Source: Streptomyces sp. Ag109_O5-1
Lineage (GTDB): Bacteria > Actinomycetota > Actinomycetes > Streptomycetales > Streptomycetaceae
Direction: 5' to 3'
Length of the DNA: 64,000 nt
NCBI RefSeq assembly: GCF_003814875.1
Contig: NZ_RKQF01000001.1
Span: 6,882,001 to 6,946,000 of the forward strand
Below, piece after piece: positions 7,045-15,859 of the stretch. The notes below the pieces were generated by a model that ran no database searches, was not told the origin of the DNA, and saw only the letters and a program-made list of their open reading frames with translations. Each line of letters begins with the position of its first letter. Position 1 is the stretch's first letter. Made by a program: the position numbers and the translations under genes.

Positions 7045-8055
7045 TCACGATCTCGTCCCGTCCTCGTGGGCGACGGTGACGACGATCTTGCCGACCTGGC
7101 CGTTGGCCTCCATGTAGCGGTGCGCGTCGGCGACGTCCGCGAGGTCGAAGGTGCGGTCGACGACCGGGGTGAAGGATCCCGAGGCCAGGCCCGCGTTGAC
7201 GAACGCGACCGCGCGGCGCAGGCGCTCGGGGTTCGTGGTGATCTCGAAGAGGGTGTACGTGCTGCTGGTCAGCGCCGGGAAGGACTGGGCGTTGGGCAGC
7301 GGGGTGGGGCGCGGGTCGAGGGCGCCGTAGACCACCAGGAAGCCGCCGGGCGCGATGCCCTGGGCGATGGTCTCGACTCCGGGGCCCGCCACCGGGTCGA
7401 AGGCCAGGCGGACACCTTCGCCGCCGGTGATCTCCTTGATACGGGCGGGCAGGTCCTCCTCGTCGGTGACGATGACGTGCGCCGCACCGGCGTCCAGGAG
7501 TCGCTGCTTCTTGCCGGCGCCGCGCGTGGTGGCGATCGGGATCGCACCGACATGCCGGGCGACCTGGATCGCGGCGAGACCCACGCTGCTGGAGGCCGCG
7601 GTGATCAGTACATGATCGCCCGGGCGCACCTGGCCGGACTCGGCGAGCGGCCCGTAGGCGGTGATGTAGGCCATCCAGACCGCGGCGGCCTGGATGGGGG
7701 CGACGCCCGCGGGGCGGGGCACAACCGCCGAGGCGGGAACGATGACGTGGTCGCCGTACGTGCCGTACTCGCTCTGCAGGAATGCCGGCACGACCGCGAC
7801 CGGGTCCCCCTCGGCGACGTGGACCACGTCCCGGCCGACGGCCTCGACCACGCCCGCGGCCTCGTGACCGAGCGCGGAGGGGAAGACCGGCTCGTAGAAG
7901 TAGCCGCCCTCGCGGTACATGATCTCGGCGCGGTTCAGGCCGATCGCGTCGACGCGGATCCGCACCTCTGCCGCTCCCGGAGCGCCCACCTCCACCTCGC
8001 GGAGGGTGAGGACCTCGGGGCCGCCGAGCCGGTCGAACTGTACGAGTCTTGCCAT
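7045..8055 (-). CDS. zinc-type alcohol dehydrogenase / quinone oxidoreductase family protein
   Basis: 336 residues from ATG 8055, chosen for AAGGA about 9 nt upstream; the frame is open to 8094. It is an MDR fold of the zeta-crystallin/QOR type that reduces quinones or enones with NADPH. Seen: a GroES-like N-domain (GHEAAGVVEAVGRDV), then the Rossmann segment ASSSVGLAAIQVARHVGA, where the usual GGxGxVG is SSSVG. Zinc ligands of true ADHs are absent. It lies 111 nt downstream of an ArsR-type regulator on the same strand, and the gap holds the palindrome TCAAATTTTGA. Confidence 0.85.
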   Translation of the reverse strand: MARLVQFDRLGGPEVLTLREVEVGAPGAAEVRIRVDAIGLNRAEIMYREGGYFYEPVFPSALGHEAAGVVEAVGRDVVHVAEGDPVAVVPAFLQSEYGTYGDHVIVPASAVVPRPAGVAPIQAAAVWMAYITAYGPLAESGQVRPGDHVLITAASSSVGLAAIQVARHVGAIPIATTRGAGKKQRLLDAGAAHVIVTDEEDLPARIKEITGGEGVRLAFDPVAGPGVETIAQGIAPGGFLVVYGALDPRPTPLPNAQSFPALTSSTYTLFEITTNPERLRRAVAFVNAGLASGSFTPVVDRTFDLADVADAHRYMEANGQVGKIVVTVAHEDGTRS

Positions 8056-8143
8056 GGCGGATCCGTCCTTGGGACAGGGGAGTGTGAAGTGCACCGAGTC
8101 AGCTCGGCGGCACTACCCACCCTGCCCCAAGGTTCGATGGCCG

Positions 8144-8154
8144 TCAAATTTTGA
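8144..8154. promoter_or_regulatory. palindrome upstream of the quinone oxidoreductase
   Basis: TCAAATTTTGA is a perfect 11-bp palindrome in the ArsR-oxidoreductase gap, AT-rich and flanked by TCGA on both sides. It is a candidate operator or promoter element. Confidence 0.35.
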
Positions 8155-8166
8155 TAGTGGTCGAAG

Positions 8167-8526
8167 TTAGTTGCCGCCGGCTGTCGAGCCCGACTCCTTC
8201 GCCAGGGCGGCGGCCAGCACGGCCGACAGCAGGCCGGGGAACCGCTGTTCCATCTCGTCGGTGCGCAGTGCGTTCATCTTTGTCGTGCCGACGTAGTACT
8301 GCCGGATCACGCCCGCCTCGCGCAGCACGTTGAAGTGGTGTGTGAGCGTCGAAAGCGACACCGGCGCGTCGAAGGTGCCGCAGCTCTTGTCCTCGCCCGC
8401 CCGGGCCAGCTGCGACACCACCATGCGCCGCACCGGATCCACCAGGGCCTCCAGGACCTGCTGCAGCGAAACCTCCGACGGGTCGGGGTGCTCCACGGTC
8501 CGGGTGGCGGTGCGGGGGCGGGCCAC
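8167..8526 (-). CDS. ArsR/SmtB-type winged-helix regulator
   Basis: About 119 residues from GTG 8526, chosen because AAGGAG lies 5 nt before it. The core LQQVLEALVDPVRRMVVSQLARAG and PVSLSTLTHHFNVLREAGVIRQYYVGTTK is the ArsR winged helix, with recognition helix STLTHHFNVLREAG and the beta-wing after it. No metal-binding ELCVCDL motif is present, so it more likely responds to an organic or redox signal. One Cys (KSCGTFD) lies before the recognition helix. It is directly upstream of the quinone oxidoreductase, its probable target. Confidence 0.8.
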   Translation of the reverse strand: MARPRTATRTVEHPDPSEVSLQQVLEALVDPVRRMVVSQLARAGEDKSCGTFDAPVSLSTLTHHFNVLREAGVIRQYYVGTTKMNALRTDEMEQRFPGLLSAVLAAALAKESGSTAGGN

Positions 8527-8548
8527 GGTGACTCCTTGAGGTGGCATC

Positions 8549-8579
8549 GATGCGGTCGGTCCATAGTACGACCGTCATC
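8549..8579. promoter_or_regulatory. inverted repeat upstream of the ArsR-type gene
   Basis: Arms GATG-C-GGTCG and CGACCG-T-CATC surround a 10-nt centre, ending 23 nt before the GTG start. Placement suits autoregulation. Confidence 0.4.
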
Positions 8580-8736
8580 GAAAATAGGCTGATCTCCGGA
8601 ATCGCCCGCGCCGGTTTTGCGGCCGGCGGGCGGGATGGCGGGGCGGGCCCGGCTGATGCGCCGCCCGGACGCGGACGCCGGTGTACACCCCTGTCCGGCG
8701 TCGTCGATGTCGGCGGTGGTGTCGGACGCGTGGATG

Positions 8737-9309
8737 TCAGGCGTGTGGTTGCGGGGCGGGGGACAGCGCGGTGCGGGCGGCGGAGAGGACCTGCTCGGAC
8801 ACCGGGGAGTCCTTGGTGGCGCGGGCCAGGAGAAGGGCGCCGAGCATGGTGCACAGCCGGGCGATGCCGTCCTCGTCGTCGGTGGCGAGCCACTGGGTGA
8901 AGTCCTGCACCCCTTCGGTGTAGGTGCGGTGGGCCCCGTGGTCGCCGCCGTCCCGGGCCATGTCGGTGGCGAGCGCGGCGACGGGGCAGCCTGAGGCGGG
9001 GTTGTCCCGGTGCCGGACGGACAGGTACCCGTCGATCAGGGACTGCTGGGCCTCGGCACGGTGCCCCTTGTGCTCCGTGAGCGTGGTGGCGTGGTGCTCG
9101 GCCAGTTCGCCGAACGCATGGGTGACCGCCTCGTCGATCAGCGCCTCCTTGGAGGCGAACTGCTTGTAGAAGCCGCCGTGCGTCAGGCCGGCCGCCTTCA
9201 TCAGCTCCGCGACGCTCACGCTTGTGCCCTGCTCGCGGAACAGCTGCGAGGCCTGCTCCACGACCCGCCGGCGGTTCGCCTGTGCCTGTGCCTGTGAGAC
9301 GCGACCCAT
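8737..9309 (-). CDS. TetR-family repressor (paralogue of the one at 45350-45946)
   Basis: 190 residues from ATG 9309 with AGGAGG 6 nt upstream. The N-terminal helix-turn-helix is clear: ASQLFREQGTSVSVAELMKAAGLTHGGFYKQFASKEALIDEA. The C-terminal ligand domain contains a conserved SGCPVAALATD whose Cys is also in the paralogue (DGCPVSGFAAD); thiol or electrophile sensing is possible (inference). It is divergent from a membrane protein gene, with two CGTACG elements between. Confidence 0.85.
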   Translation of the reverse strand: MGRVSQAQAQANRRRVVEQASQLFREQGTSVSVAELMKAAGLTHGGFYKQFASKEALIDEAVTHAFGELAEHHATTLTEHKGHRAEAQQSLIDGYLSVRHRDNPASGCPVAALATDMARDGGDHGAHRTYTEGVQDFTQWLATDDEDGIARLCTMLGALLLARATKDSPVSEQVLSAARTALSPAPQPHA

Positions 9310-9329
9310 AGGACACCTCCTTTTGGATG

Positions 9330-9352
9330 TCGTACGCAATCTATCGTACGAT
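9330..9352. promoter_or_regulatory. candidate TetR operator
   Basis: Two CGTACG palindromes at 9331-9336 and 9345-9350, the second extended to ATCGTACGAT, are 14 bp apart centre to centre. They lie just upstream of the TetR start and in the divergent promoter region. Confidence 0.45.
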
Positions 9353-9437
9353 CCGATCGGGTTTAGATTATCTGCACCATCTATTTGGGGCGTTCCCCTC
9401 CCTTCGTCCAAGGGCGCCCCTTCACGGGAGACACTTC

Positions 9438-10478
9438 ATGGCCACTCGCCTCGGCCCGGCCGCCGAAGCCGACCTGACCACCCACACCGACACCGACACC
9501 GCCACTCCCTCCCCGGCAACCGCGCCACCGGTCCGGCTCTGGCTCCAGCCGGCCGTGATCGCCCTGGTCGTCGTGGCGGCCTTCATCGGCTGCTACGTCG
9601 GCCTGCAGCGCGACCCCCAGCCGCACCGGATACCGGTGGCTGTCGCCGGGCAGGAACTTTCGGGCGAGATACGCCAGGTTCTCGGTGACAGCGTCGATGT
9701 CCGTCCGGTCGCCGACGCCGTCACGGGGCGCAGCGAGGTGGAGCGCCGCGATGTCGTGGCCTCGATCAGCGGCCCCGCGGACTCCGGCCGGTTGCGCCTG
9801 GAGGTCGGCGGGGCCAACGGGCTCTCGACGACGACGGCCGTGAAGAGCCTGATGGGCGCCTACGCCCACGGGTCGGGCCGGCGCCTGACCACGGTGGACG
9901 TCGTCCCGTTCGCCCGGTTCGACTCCCGTGGACTGGCCGGTTTCTACATGGCGTTCGGCGTCACGCTGGCCGGCTTCGTCCTCGCCCAGAACGCCCTGGG
10001 CCTCGCGAACCATCTGCACCTGCGCCACCGGTTCCGGCTGCTGTCCGGTGCCTCGGTGGCCATCGGCATCGTCGCCACCGTCATCGCCGGACCCGTCCTC
10101 GGGGCGGTGCCGGCGCCGGTGGTGCCGATGGCCTTCACCCTGACCCTGCTCGCCGCGGCGGCCGCGTTCACCACCAAGCTGCTGGGCACCTACCTCGGTC
10201 CGGTCGGCGTGCCCGTCGCCACCCTCCTGCTGCTCACGGTCGGCAACTCCACCAGCGGCGCCGCCATCGGCCCGGACCTCCTGCCCTCCGCCGCTCGCGC
10301 CGTCTCCGCCCTGCTGCCGCCGGGCGCGGCCGTCCGCGCCGTGACCGACCTGAGCTACTTCCACGGCGCGCAGGCGGTGCAGCCATTGGCCACGCTCGCA
10401 CTGTGGGCGGTGATCGCCGCAGTCCTGGTGAGCCTGCGCCCCCACCTGAGACGGCGGCACACGCACGCACGCGGGTGA
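9438..10478 (+). CDS. multi-span membrane protein, ABC-2/DUF3533-like
   Basis: 346 residues from ATG 9438 (GGGAG 7 nt upstream). Topology: one N-terminal span (VIALVVVAAFIGCYVGLQ), an extracytoplasmic domain of about 140 residues, then five or six C-terminal spans starting at FYMAFGVTLAGFVLA. This plan matches YhgE/Pip and DUF3533 ABC-2-type permease-like proteins, often drug-export related. No ATPase gene is adjacent. It is divergent from and probably repressed by the TetR protein. Substrate unknown. Confidence 0.7.
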   Translation: MATRLGPAAEADLTTHTDTDTATPSPATAPPVRLWLQPAVIALVVVAAFIGCYVGLQRDPQPHRIPVAVAGQELSGEIRQVLGDSVDVRPVADAVTGRSEVERRDVVASISGPADSGRLRLEVGGANGLSTTTAVKSLMGAYAHGSGRRLTTVDVVPFARFDSRGLAGFYMAFGVTLAGFVLAQNALGLANHLHLRHRFRLLSGASVAIGIVATVIAGPVLGAVPAPVVPMAFTLTLLAAAAAFTTKLLGTYLGPVGVPVATLLLLTVGNSTSGAAIGPDLLPSAARAVSALLPPGAAVRAVTDLSYFHGAQAVQPLATLALWAVIAAVLVSLRPHLRRRHTHARG

Positions 10479-10557
10479 CCGTCTGACCCACGATCAGGGT
10501 CAGGGTGACGGTGGTGCCGCAGACGTGCCGTCACGGGCCCACAGGGTCCTTCTCGAA

Positions 10558-10597
10558 GGCGTTTCCCGGCCTCATGCGTGCTGAATCCGTGCCGGCG
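10558..10597 (+). repeat. isolated 3' part of the dispersed scar repeat
   Basis: GTTTCCCGGCCTCATGCGTGCTGAATCCGT-type sequence matches the 3' ends of the longer repeats at 39999-40172 and 58850-59009. Here it stands without the tRNA half. Confidence 0.6.
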
Positions 10598-10720
10598 GCC
10601 CCTTCCCCGGCAAGTGCTCACCGGCGAGGTCGTTCGAGGGCGTCGAGGGATCGACGGGTCCTGGAGCGCTCGGGTATCGAGGGGCCCGGACGGGCACACG
10701 GATGTGGAAGGATCGATCCC

Positions 10721-11926
10721 GTGAATGTGCTTCCCCCGTCCGGTGCGGGTGCGGCAGGCGGTGGTGAACTGCGGCGTGTTCTGGAGCGCTTCGACGTCGG
10801 CGTCGTGGTGCGCCGGATGGAGGCCGGGTTCAGCCGGTTGCCGGCGTACACCGGGTTCGAGTGGCCGGTGGACCGGACGGCCGTGGTGCGCTGGAACGTC
10901 GACCTCGTACTGCGCTGGATGGTCAACGGGATCCCGCCGGACAGTTACCTCCGGTCCGAACTGCACGAGTTCCTGCGCGCTCGCGCTGCCGCCGGCCAGC
11001 CGATCGAGGACAGCATCCTGGTCTACCGCCGTGGTGCGCGGATGTTCTGGGAGGCACTGCTCGACCTGGCGGATGACGAGGACCGGGCGGTGCTCGTCGC
11101 GGAGTGGGACACGGTCTGGGGCTGTCTGGAGGACTACCTCGACATGGTCGTGGACGTGTTCGTGCGAGCCTACGCCGACCAGCAGGACGTGCCGTCCACG
11201 GCCGGAGACCGGCGCGCCCGAGCCCTGTTCGACCGGTTGTGCGCGCGGCTGCCGGTCACGGTCGAGGACCAGGACCGGGCTGCCCGGCTCGGGTTCGACC
11301 TGGCGGAACCGTACCGCCCCTTCACCGCCCGGCTGGCCGGGGCGACGGCCGTCGGACATGCCGATCTGGCGTCGCGGCTGCGTACGGCAGGGGCGCTCGC
11401 GTTCACCGAGGGGGTCCGGGTGACCGGGCTGACACCGCCCGGGTTCGGCTGGGCGGCGTTTCTCGAAGACCCGCGGCTGATCCTGGCCCAGGACCCGCCA
11501 CTCGCCCGCGAGCGGCTCGGCGTGGCGGTCGACGGCCTGCGCGCGCTGGTCGCGATCGCGGCCCGGTCCGGACGCCGGGGCCGGATACGCGCCGACGACT
11601 ACCTGCCCGAACTGTTGCTGGCCGACTCGCCGGAAGCCTCCGACCGGATCGTCCGGCGGGTCTTCGGTCCGCTGGAGCGGGCCGAAGCCGTGGATCTGGC
11701 GGACACCTTGCGGTGTCTGGCCGTCCACGGCTTCGACAGCACGACGGCGGCGGCCGCGCTGCCGGTGCACCGCAACACGCTGCTGTACCGGGTGGGCCGG
11801 ATAGAGAAGCTGACCGGTCTGTCGCTCAAGGACCAGCGGGACCGCACCCTCGTGCTGCTCGCGGTCACCTGGGAGACCGTCGCCGCGGCCCTGCAGTCGC
11901 CCTCGGGGCGACCGGACACCCCCTAG
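10721..11926 (+). CDS. PucR/CdaR-type transcriptional regulator
   Basis: 401 residues from GTG 10721 with GGAAGG 9 nt upstream; longer in-frame starts lack a ribosome site. The C-terminal PucR helix-turn-helix (HTH_30) is plain: TLRCLAVHGFDSTTAAAALPVHRNTLLYRVGRIEKLTGLSL. The central region matches the GGDEF-like domain of PucR-type regulators, and the N-terminal helical region (RRVLERFDVGVVVRRM) has no clear family. It is a paralogue of the protein at 13483-14676. Its stop overlaps the convergent HdeD stop in a shared CTAG. Confidence 0.8.
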   Translation: MNVLPPSGAGAAGGGELRRVLERFDVGVVVRRMEAGFSRLPAYTGFEWPVDRTAVVRWNVDLVLRWMVNGIPPDSYLRSELHEFLRARAAAGQPIEDSILVYRRGARMFWEALLDLADDEDRAVLVAEWDTVWGCLEDYLDMVVDVFVRAYADQQDVPSTAGDRRARALFDRLCARLPVTVEDQDRAARLGFDLAEPYRPFTARLAGATAVGHADLASRLRTAGALAFTEGVRVTGLTPPGFGWAAFLEDPRLILAQDPPLARERLGVAVDGLRALVAIAARSGRRGRIRADDYLPELLLADSPEASDRIVRRVFGPLERAEAVDLADTLRCLAVHGFDSTTAAAALPVHRNTLLYRVGRIEKLTGLSLKDQRDRTLVLLAVTWETVAAALQSPSGRPDTP

Positions 11927-12474
11927 GCCGGTCGGGCGATGCCTCGGATCCGGCGTGCCAGGCCGAGTTGCATGGCGCCGAGCATGATCAGCCACAGCCC
12001 GGCCAGGAAGGACAGCGTCAGCAGCGACAGCCCCGGCCAGGTCAGCAGTGTCAGGCCGGCGAGGACACCGAGCATCCCGATGAAGATGTTCCACCCTCGC
12101 CCGGGCAGGCCGGGATGGTCGACCGCCGCGAACACGGCGGTGAAGCCGTCCACGATCCAGTACACGCCGAGCAGCAGCCCCAGCGCGAGCACGGTGATCA
12201 GAACGTGCCGGATCGCGTAGAACCCGAGCAGCAGGCTCACCACGCCGAGGACCGCTGTGAGGGTGCGGGCGGTACCCGTATCTCCCAGGCTCGCCGATCC
12301 CACCATCCGGAAGACCCCGGTGGCAATCAGCTGAGCGCCGAGGACCACCGCGAGTCCGACAAGGGTCGGACCGGGCCACGCCACGGCTATGACACCGATG
12401 ACGATCGAGATCAGCCCGTAGAGCAGATGCCAGGTCCAGGAAGCGCCCAGGCGGGCGACAGGGCTCTTGTTCAT
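11923..12474 (-). CDS. HdeD-family (DUF308) membrane protein
   Basis: 183 residues with six predicted spans in three hairpins, the repeated DUF308 plan. Motifs include LLYGLISIVIGVIAVAWPGPT and WNIFIGMLGVLAGLTLLTWPG, where WPG ends each repeat. HdeD proteins are linked to acid resistance in enterobacteria; the actinobacterial role is unknown. It is convergent with the PucR gene, sharing the four bases CTAG in which both stop codons lie. Confidence 0.88.
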   Translation of the reverse strand: MNKSPVARLGASWTWHLLYGLISIVIGVIAVAWPGPTLVGLAVVLGAQLIATGVFRMVGSASLGDTGTARTLTAVLGVVSLLLGFYAIRHVLITVLALGLLLGVYWIVDGFTAVFAAVDHPGLPGRGWNIFIGMLGVLAGLTLLTWPGLSLLTLSFLAGLWLIMLGAMQLGLARRIRGIARPA

Positions 12475-12739
12475 GCCGCGAAGCTATCGGCGCTCCCGTT
12501 GGGCGATCTCCCAAAACCCCTTCCCGTCTTCGTGCCCTCGCACAGGACGGAAGGGCGTTGAATGGAGCGGACAGAACGTGCATTCGGAGGGGAGCCCGTG
12601 CCGGTGTCCGTCACGTACCGGACACCGACCGGGGTCCCGGCGCGGCCCCGTCGGAAGTGGCCGCCGGAGTACCGCCCGAGCGTCGCGGAAGCTGTTCCGA
12701 AAGACCTGTTCCAGTTGCCGATGCGGGGAGTGCGAGGAC

Positions 12740-13240
12740 ATGGCCGGTCCCGTTGACTGGGAAAGCTTCGCCGTGATGACCGGAGGCGCCAGCGGTGCCC
12801 TCACCGGCCTGTTGTTCGTCGCGGTGTCCCTCAACGCCAATCGGATCGCCAGGCACCCGGTTCTGCGTGCGATCGCGGCGCAGACCCTCGTGCTGTTCCT
12901 TGCGCCGCTGGTCATGGCGACGCTTCTGCTGGCGCCCCGCCAGGCCGACTGGGCCCTGGGCGCCGAGCTCATGACCGCCGGGCTGGCCGGGGGCCTGAGC
13001 CTGCTGGCCATCGGGCGGCGCAGGCGCGGTCCGGCCACCGCCGACAAGCGGCTGACCGGACTCTTCGACCGCCGTGACACCAGCATCGTCGTCATGCTGC
13101 TGTTCGTGGCCGGCGGAGCAGTCCTGGCGTCCGGCAGGCCCGCCGGGCTCTACCTGCTGCTGCCCGCCTCGCTCGTGGCGTTCGTCAGCGGGGTGCTGAG
13201 CGCATGGAACTTCCTGCTCCCGCCGCCGGACATGCTGTAG
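12740..13240 (+). CDS. small integral membrane protein of unknown function
   Basis: 166 residues from ATG 12740, with GGGGAG 9 nt upstream. It starts WESFAVMTGGASGALTGLLFVAVSLNANRI, an N-terminal span with Gly motifs common in a Streptomyces family of four- or five-span proteins. Further spans are LVLFLAPLVMATLLLA, TAGLAGGLSLLAIG, VVMLLFVAGGAVLA and LLLPASLVAFVSGVL. No catalytic motif is seen. It lies between two PucR-type regulators that might control it. Confidence 0.7.
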   Translation: MAGPVDWESFAVMTGGASGALTGLLFVAVSLNANRIARHPVLRAIAAQTLVLFLAPLVMATLLLAPRQADWALGAELMTAGLAGGLSLLAIGRRRRGPATADKRLTGLFDRRDTSIVVMLLFVAGGAVLASGRPAGLYLLLPASLVAFVSGVLSAWNFLLPPPDML

Positions 13241-13482
13241 CGGCGCTGCGCCGACGGCCTGGTGTCGGCATGTGCCGACAGCACCGTGGCCGGCGGTGAC
13301 CACGGCACCGGCCCCCGCCTGGTCGTCATCGGCCTCCCGCCCGCCGGTCGTCATCGGCCACACCGATGCGCCGGTCGCAACGGACATCCCCGTGTCCCGG
13401 CCACCACCGACTGCCCATGCGTCGGTTGTCCCCATGTACCGGCTAGGCCCGGACCGCACCGAGCATCTGGAAGGTGACAGCC

Positions 13483-14676
13483 ATGTGCGCCATGCCCCGG
13501 GTCGGCGTCGGACCCGCGGCTGCCGGCCGGCTGCGCCGCGTACTCCACGACCTTGACAGCGAGGTGCTGGCACGGCAGTTGGCCTGCGATCTGAGCGGCG
13601 CTCCGGTCGGCCGGATACCCGGCCGTGGCTATCGGGCCGGAGCCATGGAGGACATCATCCGTCGAAGCCTCGAACTGGTCAGGAACTGGCTGCTGAGCGG
13701 GCAGGAGCCCGGCGGGGACGTGCTGTCGGACCTGTATGAGGCGGGGCGCGCGGCGGCCCGGCACGGCCTGGCCGCCGAGGACGCGATCCGTGCCTGCTGC
13801 GGTGCGGCGCGGGCGGTGCGGAGCACCCTGCTGGAGGCCGGCCCGCCCGAGGGCGGTGCCTGGCTGCTGCCTCACCTGGACGTGCCGTGGGCGTTCCTCG
13901 ACATCGCCCTGACGACCGTCACGCGGGCGTTCGCCGACCAGCGGGACCTTCCGTCCGCCGACGGCGACTCCCGGGCGGCGACACTGTTCGCCCGGATCTG
14001 CGCCCGGTCGGCGACGACCATCGAGGACCTCGACCGGGCCGAGCGGCTGGGCTTCGAACTCGGCGGCCCCCACTGCCCGTTCGTCGCGGCGATCGACGGC
14101 GGTTCAGCCGCCGCGCACGCCGGACTGGCGGCGCGTATCCGCTCCGCGGGCGCACTCGCCTGTACGGAAGGGCACCGCGTCGCCGGGCTGACCAGGCCGG
14201 GCTTCGACTGGGCCGGCTTCCTCGCCGACAGCACGCTGATCCTCGCCGCCGAATCGGCCACCAGTGACGCCGGGCTCGCGGACGCGGTCGGCAACCTGCA
14301 CGATCTGGTCACCCTGGCGGGCCACGCCGGACGCCGGGGACGGATCCGCCCGGACGACTTCCTGACGGAGCTCATGCTTGCGAGCTCCCCGCGGCTGGCC
14401 GAGGACATCGTGCGGCGGGTACTTGGCCGGCTGGACGCCGAGGACCCTTCCGGGACGCTGTCGCTGACGCTGCGGTGCCTGGCCGCGCACGGCTTCAACC
14501 GGACGGCGGCAGCGGCAGCGCTCCCGGCCCACCGCAACACCCTGCTCTACCGCATCAACCGGATCGAGAAGCTGACCGGCCTCGACCTCGACCGTCACGC
14601 GCATCGAGAACTGGCCCGACTGGCCGTCGTATGGAGAGACACGACAGGCGGCGACGCCTTGGCCCGGCCCGAGTGA
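13483..14676 (+). CDS. PucR/CdaR-type transcriptional regulator (second paralogue)
   Basis: 397 residues from ATG 13483 with GGAAGG 8 nt upstream. The architecture equals that of the regulator at 10721-11926. The shared C-terminal helix-turn-helix is LRCLAAHGFNRTAAAAALPAHRNTLLYRINRIEKLTGLDL, and shared central segments include FADQRDLPSADGDSRAATLFARIC and GRRGRIRPDDFLTEL. The two probably arose by duplication. The effector and target are unknown; the preceding membrane gene and the following hydrolase operon are candidates. Confidence 0.8.
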   Translation: MCAMPRVGVGPAAAGRLRRVLHDLDSEVLARQLACDLSGAPVGRIPGRGYRAGAMEDIIRRSLELVRNWLLSGQEPGGDVLSDLYEAGRAAARHGLAAEDAIRACCGAARAVRSTLLEAGPPEGGAWLLPHLDVPWAFLDIALTTVTRAFADQRDLPSADGDSRAATLFARICARSATTIEDLDRAERLGFELGGPHCPFVAAIDGGSAAAHAGLAARIRSAGALACTEGHRVAGLTRPGFDWAGFLADSTLILAAESATSDAGLADAVGNLHDLVTLAGHAGRRGRIRPDDFLTELMLASSPRLAEDIVRRVLGRLDAEDPSGTLSLTLRCLAAHGFNRTAAAAALPAHRNTLLYRINRIEKLTGLDLDRHAHRELARLAVVWRDTTGGDALARPE

Positions 14677-14949
14677 GAGCCGGGCCCCGGCCGGTCCGAG
14701 TGAGAGCCGGCGGTGGGCGGGTGCGCCGACGGGGCCGAGCCTCGGCCGGTGTCGGACGAACGCCACGCGCCCCCGGCACTGCTCGCGGTCGGAGTCCAAC
14801 CCCGCTGCCGTCAGGGGCTGGTGCCGCGCACAACGGTGAGCCGAATCCTTGGCCCCGTGCACAGCGCGAGCGGTGCAACGCTGACGGCAGCAGCAGAGCC
14901 GGCCGGGCGTCCGCCCTGACGGCTGCCGTAGCGATGGAGGGATGCGGGC

Positions 14950-15786
14950 ATGACTTCTGCACCGGACACGATCGTCCTGATCCACGGCCTGTGGATGACG
15001 CCCCTAGCCTGGGAGCACTGGACGGCCCGGTACGAGGAGCGGGGCTTCACCGTGCTCACGCCCGGATACCCCGGGATCGAGCCGGGGGAGGCCGGGGTGG
15101 CGGCGCTCCGCGAGGACGCCTCGGCGATCGCCGGTGTCGGGGTGCGCGAGGTGCTGGATCACCTCACCGCCGTCATCGGGAAACTCGACTCCCCGCCGAT
15201 CATCATGGGGCACTCGTTCGGCGGGACGTTCGCTCAGCTCCTGGTGGGCGCCGGGCTCGGGGCGGCCGGAGTGTCGATCGACGGCGCCGCGGTCAAGGGC
15301 GTGAACGCGATGCCGTTCTCGGAGCTCCGCTCGGTCCTGCCGGTCCTGAAGAACCCGGCGAACGCACACCGGGCCGTCCCCCTGACGGCCGAGCAGTTCC
15401 ACTACGCCTTCACCAACACCCTGGACGAGGACGCCTCCCGGCGGGCCTACGACCGTTACGCCGTGCCGACGCCGGCCCGCATCCTCTTCCAGGGCGGCCT
15501 CGCGGCCGTCACCCCGCACGCGGCCACGACCTTCGACTTCGCCGACGGCGACCGGGCGCCGCTGCTGTTCGTCTCCGGCGGCAGCGACCACATCCTGCCC
15601 CCGGCCGTCCAGCGGCAGAACTACGAGAAGAACGTGAAGCACTCGACGGCGGTCACCGCCCACACGGTCTTCGAGGGCCGCGATCACTTCACCTGCGGCG
15701 AGCCCGGCTGGGAGGCCGTCGCCGACTTCGCCCTCGACTGGGCGCTGGAGCCGCGCGCCGGAGTCCTCGACGCCACGACCGGCTAA
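14950..15786 (+). CDS. alpha/beta hydrolase
   Basis: 278 residues with the serine-hydrolase fold. Oxyanion-loop segment LIHGLWMTPLAWEHW, nucleophile elbow GHSFGG with Ser89, an acid in FVSGGSDHI and His in FEGRDHFTC are all present, so the triad looks complete. The family includes esterases and non-heme haloperoxidase-like enzymes; substrate cannot be read. It is the first gene of a probable operon with a pyruvate oxidase 73 nt downstream and a catalase-like gene after it, which suggests an oxidative-metabolism context. Confidence 0.85.
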   Translation: MTSAPDTIVLIHGLWMTPLAWEHWTARYEERGFTVLTPGYPGIEPGEAGVAALREDASAIAGVGVREVLDHLTAVIGKLDSPPIIMGHSFGGTFAQLLVGAGLGAAGVSIDGAAVKGVNAMPFSELRSVLPVLKNPANAHRAVPLTAEQFHYAFTNTLDEDASRRAYDRYAVPTPARILFQGGLAAVTPHAATTFDFADGDRAPLLFVSGGSDHILPPAVQRQNYEKNVKHSTAVTAHTVFEGRDHFTCGEPGWEAVADFALDWALEPRAGVLDATTG

Positions 15787-15859
15787 ACCCGCTGACCGGA
15801 TCCGACGACCCGCTGACCGGCTCCCACGAGACCGGCTGAGAACGGAGACGACACCCGAC

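Noticed and set aside
10355..12583. A 742-residue minus-strand frame across the first PucR gene.
   Set aside because: Antisense shadow; the PucR helix-turn-helix and the HdeD gene explain the region on their own strands.
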